A program made the translations under genes and the position numbers. Shown here piece by piece: positions 4,646 to 9,786 of a stretch of DNA of 9,786 nt. Every line of letters begins with the position of its first letter. Position 1 is the first letter of the stretch. Below the pieces are notes generated by a model. The model was not told where the DNA came from. It made no database searches and saw only the letters and a program-made list of their open reading frames with translations. Origin of the DNA: JAKAIY01 sp036258195 (lineage in GTDB: Bacteria > Chloroflexota > Ktedonobacteria > Ktedonobacterales > JADMIN01); contig DATAED010000426.1 in assembly GCA_036258195.1 (NCBI GenBank), positions 1-9,786 of the forward strand, given 5' to 3'.

Positions 4646-6979
4646 GTGGTGACATTCAAACCGAGCCCCTCGGATCTCCTGGCGCAAGCAGATGTCGTGC
4701 AGGAACTTCGTGAAGCATTCATGTCCATTCAGGAAGGGCTGACTACCACCATTCACGAAGCATCGGAACTTACCCATCTCACGGAGAGCCAGCTACGCTA
4801 CGTGGAAAAACAGCACATGCTCGCCCCCAACCGCGCGCGGCTCGACGAGAGCAGCGATACGCCGCGCACGGGCCAGCGACGCTACGCCGCCGAGGATCTT
4901 CTGCGTGCACGCTTGATCGCCTATCTCATCAAACACGGCTTCAACCTGAGTGAGATAGACGACTTCATGAAGCACGAATCCTCCGCTATCCAGGGCATCC
5001 TGGAATCGACGAGCTTGCGGTTGCGTCCTGTGCTTGACGGCGCCGATGAGGTACCGTTCAAGCGCTTTTTCATACCAAGGGTGCTGTATTACGCGCTGAC
5101 GTTGGTGTTCGAGCGTGACGCCATCGATGACGCCGGAATCGTCTTCCCCATTCGCGCCACCCCAGCCGAACTGAACGCCTACAGACCTGGCCAGGTGTAC
5201 AACGTTGATGATCTGGGTCGTCTGGGGCATGTCTTTGTCGCCTGGCGCGCGCGGGGCCGTCCGCTCGCGACCTTTGTGACGGTGGGCAATCCTTTTGACG
5301 ACCAGAAATTGCAGATACGCTCCTTCGATGACGTTGTCAGCGCGAGCGCCGCGTCGGTCTCGCACGGCTCAGCGCCATTGCATGCCTATCTAGTCTATGG
5401 CGCTGAGGCGCAGCGCGAGCTTGTCGAGGCGGAACGCCTGTTGCGCACGCGCCAGGAAAGTGGGCGCCTCAGCGATCCTTCGCGCCGGATGGCGAATCCG
5501 CGTGTGGTCGCCGGACGCCTGATGCGCTACGTGCAATGGCTCAATTGCACGCCCAGCGCCGTAGCAAATCGCGCAGAGTCCTCAATGAGTGACGTACTGT
5601 TCTTCAATAGTCCAGAAATGGTGAACCGCACGCTTGGTGATGCGTTGCTGAACAGGCTCGCCAACGCCATCGTCGATCTGGGTGGCGACATGCAGGCGGT
5701 TGAGAGCGACGCGCATGCGACGCTCCAGCGCTATCTGGAGCCCTGCGGCGAGCGCCGCTGGCGTTTCTCCTGCATCCTGATGCCGAACGAGCCAGCTGAT
5801 GCGTTCAAGCGGCAGGAGCTGGTGGTGCGGGCGCAGAGCGACAAGGCCCCACACCGCATTGGCGTGACGACCACTTCACCTCAAGCCAATGCTGGCCTGA
5901 CCTTCCGGGCGTATAGCAGCGGGCGCATCGTCTATCGACAGTCGGTCATTCCGCTCGACCCGGCGGTTTCCTACGTCGCAGAAGAAGCGCCAATACGCTC
6001 GGCGCTTGCCGCGCCGGTGGTCTATGGCAACGGCCTGGAGCACAGCCAGCCACCGGCGATTGTCTACGTCACCTCCCGCGAGGAGGGGCAGTTTGAAGAA
6101 GATGACTTCCTGTTGCTCCGCGTGATCGGGCGGTTGGTTGGCGAGATTGTGCAGACGTACAACAGTCGTTCACATTCGCACAGCGCGCTGACCGATACGC
6201 TGACCGACCCAGAAACCGTCGATGGCTACTTCTCAGACTTCCTCTCTGAACGTAGTTTCATGACTGATCTGGAGCGCATCTTCCGGCGCACGTTCCAGCC
6301 AGGCGCTCAGCCAGGCGCCGCCCACCAGCGGGCGACGGAGCAGCAGGAGCTGCTAGAACGCTTCTACCAGCATCTCCGGTCAATCTCGCTGTTCGGCGTT
6401 GACATCGACGATTTCTCCTCAATTCAGCGCATGCACGGGGATAAGGTGGCGCGTCGGCTCACCCGCGAAATCGGGAAACGCCTGGGGCAACGCCTGAATG
6501 CCAGCCTGGTCAACGGTGTCCCGACGGCGCGGCTCTATCGTATCTGGTCAGATCGCTTCTATCTGCTCGTGCGCGACGAAAATGAGCAGCAGTCGATAGA
6601 GCGCGCCGAGCAGATACGCAAAGACATCGCCCGTGACTATCGCGTGCAACTGGAGCTTGACGCCGCCTCCGATCAGCGACCTCCGATACCGGTGCATGTG
6701 CGTTTGGTGGGGGCCACGTTTGGGTTAGGCGACCTGAAGGCGCTGTGGGACAGTTCGGAGGAGAATGTCACGCTGTGCGCGGCGCAGTTGAGCCGCATCC
6801 TGGAAGATGGGCTCAAGCGGGCAAGCGAGGAGTTGAATCCGGACGATCGCTCGGTCTGGTGGGACACACGCAACAAGTTGTTTCAGCCGACGGCGACGCT
6901 CCGGCCTCCATCACACACAGGGATGGGCGGGCGGACATCGCCAGCGGCCAGTATGCCCGGCAGGGGGGCAGCGATGTAG
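4646..6979 (+). CDS. MerR-type regulator with GAF-like and degenerate GGDEF-like domains, 777 aa
   Basis: Probable ligand-sensing transcription regulator. Residues about 34-112 are a MerR winged helix: TIHEASELTHLTESQLRYVE, then MLAPNR, QRRYAAEDLLRARLIAYL and HGFNLSEIDDFMK. Residues about 120-340 I do not recognise. Residues about 345-505 look like GAF (SSGRIVYRQS, then IRSALAAPVV, GQFEEDDFLLLRVIGRLV). Residues about 570-745 follow the GGDEF fold: GVDIDDFSSIQRMHGDKVARR (584-604), with the signature reduced to WSDRF (634-638). The metal-binding Glu is Arg and both Gly are lost, so cyclase activity is unlikely. No RxxD I-site is seen just before the signature. The C-terminal 30 residues are low-complexity. 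It is far longer than typical MerR proteins (about 120-300 aa). The start is GTG at 4646, with GGAGGT 8 nt upstream; GTG at 4649 is the only close alternative. It is divergent from the ATPase pair and convergent with the amidase, with no clear terminator in the 46-bp gap. Confidence 0.85.
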   Translation: MVTFKPSPSDLLAQADVVQELREAFMSIQEGLTTTIHEASELTHLTESQLRYVEKQHMLAPNRARLDESSDTPRTGQRRYAAEDLLRARLIAYLIKHGFNLSEIDDFMKHESSAIQGILESTSLRLRPVLDGADEVPFKRFFIPRVLYYALTLVFERDAIDDAGIVFPIRATPAELNAYRPGQVYNVDDLGRLGHVFVAWRARGRPLATFVTVGNPFDDQKLQIRSFDDVVSASAASVSHGSAPLHAYLVYGAEAQRELVEAERLLRTRQESGRLSDPSRRMANPRVVAGRLMRYVQWLNCTPSAVANRAESSMSDVLFFNSPEMVNRTLGDALLNRLANAIVDLGGDMQAVESDAHATLQRYLEPCGERRWRFSCILMPNEPADAFKRQELVVRAQSDKAPHRIGVTTTSPQANAGLTFRAYSSGRIVYRQSVIPLDPAVSYVAEEAPIRSALAAPVVYGNGLEHSQPPAIVYVTSREEGQFEEDDFLLLRVIGRLVGEIVQTYNSRSHSHSALTDTLTDPETVDGYFSDFLSERSFMTDLERIFRRTFQPGAQPGAAHQRATEQQELLERFYQHLRSISLFGVDIDDFSSIQRMHGDKVARRLTREIGKRLGQRLNASLVNGVPTARLYRIWSDRFYLLVRDENEQQSIERAEQIRKDIARDYRVQLELDAASDQRPPIPVHVRLVGATFGLGDLKALWDSSEENVTLCAAQLSRILEDGLKRASEELNPDDRSVWWDTRNKLFQPTATLRPPSHTGMGGRTSPAASMPGRGAAM

Positions 6980-7025
6980 CTCTGTCCAGCGCTGGCGCGC
7001 TCATCGCCGCTCATCACCGACCTGC

Positions 7026-8591
7026 TCAGAGGATGGCGGGCGCGTAGGTGGGGCGCGTGCGCGCCAGCGTCGCCTGCTCGAACGCATAGGCCAGCGCGAT
7101 CAGCTTCGGCTCGCTGAAGGCCGTCCCGGTGAAGCTCGCGCCGATGGGCAGCCCCGCCACCATGCCCAGAGGCACAGTGATGATCGGATAACCCGCCAGC
7201 GCCGCCGGGCCGGAGCTGCCGCCGCCGCCGCCAGAGGGGTCGCCGTTCAGCAGGTCGATCTTCCAGGCGGGGCCACCGGTCAGGGTGAAAAGCGCATCCA
7301 GGCGATGCGCCTGCAGCGCGGCGTCGATGCCCTCGCCGCGCGCCAACCGCCGAATCTCCGCCAGAGCGCGCAGATACGCCTCCTCGGTCAGCGGCCCCTT
7401 CGCCGCCGCCGCTGTCAGCCGATCCTGCCCGAAGAAGGGCATCTCAGCCGCAGCGTGCGCGTCGTTGAAGGCGATCAGCTGCTCCAGCGAGCGCACAGCG
7501 CCGTCGCGCGTGGCGAGGTAGGCGTCGAGGTCGTGGTGGCACTCGTAGAGCAACACCTCGATCTCGGCGGGCGTGTCGCGCAGCGCCGTGGCCGTCGGGA
7601 TATTCGCCGGATCGATCACCTCCGCGCCGCATGATCTCAAGATAGCGATGGCGGCCTCGGCCAGCGGATCGGACTTCTCGCTATAACCAAAGAATGTCTC
7701 GCGCGCCACGCCGATGCGTGCGCCGCGCAGGGCATCGGCGTCCAGAAACTGCGTGTAGTCGGTGAAGCCGCGGCCAGCGCTGGCCTGCGTCGCATCGTCG
7801 CGTGGATCAATGCCCGTCAGCGCGCCCAGCGTGGCGGCGGCGTCGGCCACCGTGCGGCCAAACGGGCCGACGCTATCTTGCGAGTGCGCAATGGGGATGA
7901 CTCCTGCCCGGCTGGTCAGCCCGACGGTTGGCTTGATGCCTACCACGCCGTTGGCCGCAGCCGGGCTGATGATCGAGCCATTCGTCTCCGTGCCCAGCGC
8001 CACCAGCGCCAGGTTGGCCGCTACCGCCGTGGCCGAGCCGGAGCTGGAGCCTGAGGGCGAGCGCTCCAGCGCGTAGGGATTGCGCGCCTGGCCGCCTCGT
8101 GCGCTCCACCCGCTCGATGACTGGCTGGAGCGAAAGTTGGCCCATTCGCTCATGTTGGCCTTGCCCAGCAGCACGGCGCCTGCCGCGCGCAGCCGCACCG
8201 CGACGAAGGCGTCGGACGCTGGGCGGCTGTCGGCCAGCGCTAGCGAGCCAGCGGTCGTCTGCATCTGGTCGGCAGTGTCGATGTTGTCCTTGAGCAGGAC
8301 AGGGATGCCGTGCAGCGGGCCGCGTGGCCCGCTGGCTGCCCGCTCGCGATCCAGCGTCTCAGCGATCTCCAGCGCCTGCGGATTCGTCTCGATGACCGCT
8401 CGCAGCGCTGGCCCGGCTTCATTCATGGCCGCGATGCGCTCCAGATACATCATGGTCAACTGCCGCGCGGTGAGGTCGCCAGCCGCCATGCGCTCCTGCG
8501 CGCGTGCGATGGTCAGCTCCTCGATCTGCTCATGCGGCGCGCTGAAGCGCTGCGGGTCGAACTGCTCGCTCGGCTCTGAGTTGGCAGGCAT
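7026..8591 (-). CDS. Amidase-signature hydrolase, peptide-amidase-like, 521 aa
   Basis: Hydrolyses an amide bond by the Ser-cisSer-Lys mechanism of the amidase signature family. Lys101 (LLKDNIDT), cis-Ser182 (SPSGSSSGSA) and nucleophile Ser206 (TETNGSIISPA) are all present, and the 24-residue Ser182-Ser206 spacing matches fatty acid amide hydrolase. MSEWANFRS (147-155), GVVGIKPTVGLTSRAGVIPI (215-234), HSQDSVGPFGRTVADAA and AGYPIITVPLG (466-476) resemble the Stenotrophomonas peptide amidase group. The TNGS in place of TGGS argues against GatA. There is a glycine run at 454-458. No signal peptide is seen, so it is probably cytoplasmic; the substrate is unknown. A longer frame opens at 8891, but its extra codons translate the tRNA gene. 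ATG 8591 has GAGG 6 nt upstream (8598-8601), better than the in-frame ATG at 8603. The same GAGGCGACT leader 9-mer precedes the ATPase gene. Confidence 0.92.
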   Translation of the reverse strand: MPANSEPSEQFDPQRFSAPHEQIEELTIARAQERMAAGDLTARQLTMMYLERIAAMNEAGPALRAVIETNPQALEIAETLDRERAASGPRGPLHGIPVLLKDNIDTADQMQTTAGSLALADSRPASDAFVAVRLRAAGAVLLGKANMSEWANFRSSQSSSGWSARGGQARNPYALERSPSGSSSGSATAVAANLALVALGTETNGSIISPAAANGVVGIKPTVGLTSRAGVIPIAHSQDSVGPFGRTVADAAATLGALTGIDPRDDATQASAGRGFTDYTQFLDADALRGARIGVARETFFGYSEKSDPLAEAAIAILRSCGAEVIDPANIPTATALRDTPAEIEVLLYECHHDLDAYLATRDGAVRSLEQLIAFNDAHAAAEMPFFGQDRLTAAAAKGPLTEEAYLRALAEIRRLARGEGIDAALQAHRLDALFTLTGGPAWKIDLLNGDPSGGGGGSSGPAALAGYPIITVPLGMVAGLPIGASFTGTAFSEPKLIALAYAFEQATLARTRPTYAPAIL

Positions 8592-8597
8592 GAGTCG

Positions 8598-8602
8598 CCT
8601 CA
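8598..8602 (-). promoter_or_regulatory. Shine-Dalgarno fixing the amidase start
   Basis: On the minus strand TGAGG is followed by 6 nt and the ATG at 8591. It overlaps the alternative in-frame ATG at 8603, which has no comparable site of its own. This favours the shorter protein. Confidence 0.6.
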
Positions 8603-8665
8603 TTTCATCTGGATGGTTGGATGGTATGGAGATTGGGCATGTCGCATGGCGGTAGCGCGCTATGC

Positions 8666-8707
8666 AAAACGAGCGTGACCCTCCGACGCTCGCGGTGGTC
8701 ACGCTCG
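8666..8707 (-). terminator. Intrinsic terminator of the tRNA-Ala gene
   Basis: CGAGCGTGACC (8670-8680) and GGTCACGCTCG (8697-8707) form a perfect 11-bp stem with a 16-nt loop. On the minus strand TTTT follows at once (complement of 8666-8669). It starts 11 nt after the tRNA 3' end. It separates the tRNA from the amidase gene downstream, which therefore probably has its own promoter in 8592-8665, where I see no strong match. Confidence 0.8.
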
Positions 8708-8718
8708 ATCTGTGCTCG

Positions 8719-8794
8719 TGGTGGAGATGAGGGGGCTCGAACCCCTGGCCTCGACATTGCGAACGTCGCGCTCTTCCAACTGAGCTACATCCCC
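8719..8794 (-). tRNA. tRNA-Ala, anticodon CGC
   Basis: A complete 76-nt cloverleaf with encoded CCA. Acceptor GGGGATG pairs with CATCTCC and contains the G3:U70 wobble that identifies alanine tRNAs. The D arm is GCTC/GAGC. The anticodon arm CGACG-TTCGCAA-TGTCG closes on a G:U pair and puts CGC at positions 34-36. The T arm is AGGGG-TTCGAGC-CCCCT, the discriminator is A73, then CCA. It reads GCG codons. It has its own promoter upstream and terminator downstream, so it appears monocistronic. Confidence 0.96.
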
Positions 8795-8805
8795 AGGCGG
8801 AGATG

Positions 8806-8835
8806 AGTATAGCACGCTGGCGCGAGGCAGCGCAA
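8806..8835 (-). promoter_or_regulatory. Promoter of the tRNA-Ala gene
   Basis: On the minus strand TTGCGC (8835-8830), an 18-nt spacer and TATACT (8811-8806). The -10 ends 11 nt before the mature tRNA 5' end, giving a very short 5' leader of about 5 nt. Confidence 0.65.
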
Positions 8836-8935
8836 GTGCGGCATGCGGCGGCTTGCTGCATGGGGCGGCGGGTCGCCACCGCTGACGCCAAACTCGCGTC
8901 GTGGCAGCCGCAGTGGCAAATAAGGGTCGCCTGTT

Positions 8936-8964
8936 TTGACGCCTGTAGCCGCGCATGTCAGACT
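8936..8964 (+). promoter_or_regulatory. Weak promoter candidate for the acyltransferase gene
   Basis: TTGACG (8936-8941), a 17-nt spacer and CAGACT (8959-8964). The -35 is good, but the -10 matches the consensus at only three of six positions. Predicted leader is about 80 nt. It is the best match in the 254-bp gap between the divergent tRNA and acyltransferase genes, which otherwise shows no gene. Confidence 0.3.
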
Positions 8965-9048
8965 GAGCGGTAGATTCGGCGTCACGCGCGAGCGTACTGG
9001 ATCTCACCGGAGAGCGACGAGCGATTGCCAGCGGCGAGGAGCGAGATC

Positions 9049-9786
9049 GTGCGGCGAACAGCGCGCAAGTCATTGGATGCCCTGACGGGAGCGCGCTTCT
9101 TTGCTGCGTTCTGGGTCGTCTGCTACCATTTCGCCTCCGATTTCCGGCTGGAGCCGCTGCCCGGCAAGCCTGCCGCCAACGCCGCGCTGCCCTCAGGCGT
9201 GGGGCTGGTGCTCTTGCAGGGGCATCTGGCGGTTGACTTCTTCTTCCTGCTCTCGGGCTTCATCCTGGCCTACACCTATGTGACCCCCGGCGGAACGCTG
9301 CGCGGCAGCTCACGTGAGTTCTGGGTCGCCCGCATCGCGCGCATCTATCCGGTCTATCTGCTCGGCCTCGTGCTGGCGCTGCCAGAATACCTGACCGTCG
9401 AACCCAATCACGCGATTCTGGCAGTCTCTGGCGTTGCCCACCTGACCATGCTGCATGCCTGGCTGCCCTTCACGCTCGACTGGAATCAGCCGAGCTGGAG
9501 CCTCTCGGTGGAGTCGTTCTTCTACCTGCTCTTCCCGCTCGTGCTGCCGCTGGCGGGGCGTCTGCGGCGCGCGGGACTGTGGCTGCTGCTGGCCGCCGCG
9601 TGGCTCTGGTTCATGGCGGTGGACTTCGCGCTGGTCATCATCGGCAAAGCGGGCCTGGCCAGCGGAGCAAACTGGAACAACTTCGCTCGCTATAATCCGC
9701 TCATCAGCTTCCCGGAGTTCATCGCGGGCATGGCGCTGGGGCTGCTCTTCGTGCGCTATGGCGCAGACGCGCTGCCCCTGCTGCGC
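9049..9786 (+). CDS. Acyltransferase-3 family membrane protein (OafA/YrhL-like), partial
   Basis: Integral-membrane enzyme likely to transfer an acyl group, often acetyl, to a cell-surface or exported glycan; the acceptor cannot be told. The first 246 residues are present and the frame is open at the window edge. Family landmarks in order: RFFAAFWVVCYHF (16-28) with the conserved Arg and His; HLAVDFFFLLSGFILAY (59-75); FWVARIARIYPVYLL (91-105); PSWSLSVESFFYLLFPL (148-164). Hydrophobic helices lie at about 17-30, 51-75, 100-113, 152-168, 176-198 and 219-235. The family is usually 350-400 aa, or over 600 with an SGNH domain, so at least 100 residues are missing. The start is GTG 9049, with AGGAG (9037-9041) 7 nt upstream; TTG at 9025 is in frame but less well placed. 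Confidence 0.9.
   Translation, partial: MRRTARKSLDALTGARFFAAFWVVCYHFASDFRLEPLPGKPAANAALPSGVGLVLLQGHLAVDFFFLLSGFILAYTYVTPGGTLRGSSREFWVARIARIYPVYLLGLVLALPEYLTVEPNHAILAVSGVAHLTMLHAWLPFTLDWNQPSWSLSVESFFYLLFPLVLPLAGRLRRAGLWLLLAAAWLWFMAVDFALVIIGKAGLASGANWNNFARYNPLISFPEFIAGMALGLLFVRYGADALPLLR

Noticed and set aside
4290..4652. Plus-strand 120-aa open frame overlapping the regulator start
   Set aside because: It has a passable AGAGG before the ATG, but the translation looks random, with no domain. It spans the P2 promoter candidate and the inverted repeat at 4493-4517, and its base composition is that of the intergenic region.
6980..7025. Terminator between the convergent regulator and amidase genes
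   Set aside because: There is a perfect 10-bp palindrome CCAGCGCTGG (6986-6995), but it leaves no loop and no T-run follows on either strand.
8842..8860. ATGCGGC/GCTGCAT hairpin upstream of the tRNA promoter
   Set aside because: It needs a G:U pair, has a short loop and lies outside any predicted transcript.
8592..8891. N-terminal extension of the amidase to 621 residues
   Set aside because: The extra codons run through the tRNA-Ala gene, giving the familiar tRNA-shadow peptide GCSSVGRARRSQCRG, and through its terminator. The amidase domain begins after ATG 8591, which has its own Shine-Dalgarno.
1..9786. CRISPR array, insertion sequence or integrase
   Set aside because: No regularly spaced repeats, transposase/integrase motifs or terminal inverted repeats with target duplications were seen. 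The tRNA-Ala 3' end is not followed by an integrase gene or by a visible duplicate of its 3' end.

Overview
The window looks like chromosomal DNA of a GC-rich bacterium. By eye the coding parts are well above 60% GC, with an AT-richer island at about 4040-4460. The protein mix is a soluble VirD4/HerA-like ATPase, a MerR regulator fused to sensory domains and a peptide-amidase-type hydrolase. Together with a C/G-run palindrome at 57-80, this would fit Chloroflexota. That placement is a guess from general resemblance, and no phylogenetic marker settles it.

Layout, left to right. On the minus strand, a two-gene unit runs from 3782 down to 104. It holds a 318-residue protein of unknown function followed by an 886-residue P-loop ATPase of the conjugative-coupling/HerA superfamily. 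The small protein is collinear with the ATPase's N-terminal region and looks like that region without the motor. Next comes an 863-bp intergenic region (3783-4645) with divergent promoter candidates, a structured leader and several inverted repeats. On the plus strand follows a 777-residue regulator (4646-6979) with a MerR-type DNA-binding domain, an unrecognised middle, a GAF-like domain and a GGDEF-like domain whose signature is degenerate. Convergent with it, on the minus strand, is an amidase-signature hydrolase (7026-8591). Upstream of that is a complete tRNA-Ala(CGC) gene on the same strand, with its own promoter and intrinsic terminator. The window ends inside a plus-strand membrane acyltransferase of the acyltransferase-3 family (9049 to the end).

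Working together: the regulator is divergent from the ATPase pair and shares its intergenic region, so the best-supported hypothesis is that it senses a signal through GAF/GGDEF-like domains and controls the pair, itself, or both. No relaxase, VirB-type secretion gene, integrase or transposase is visible, so a conjugative role for the ATPase has no support from its neighbours here. Amidase, tRNA and acyltransferase look like ordinary unrelated chromosomal genes.
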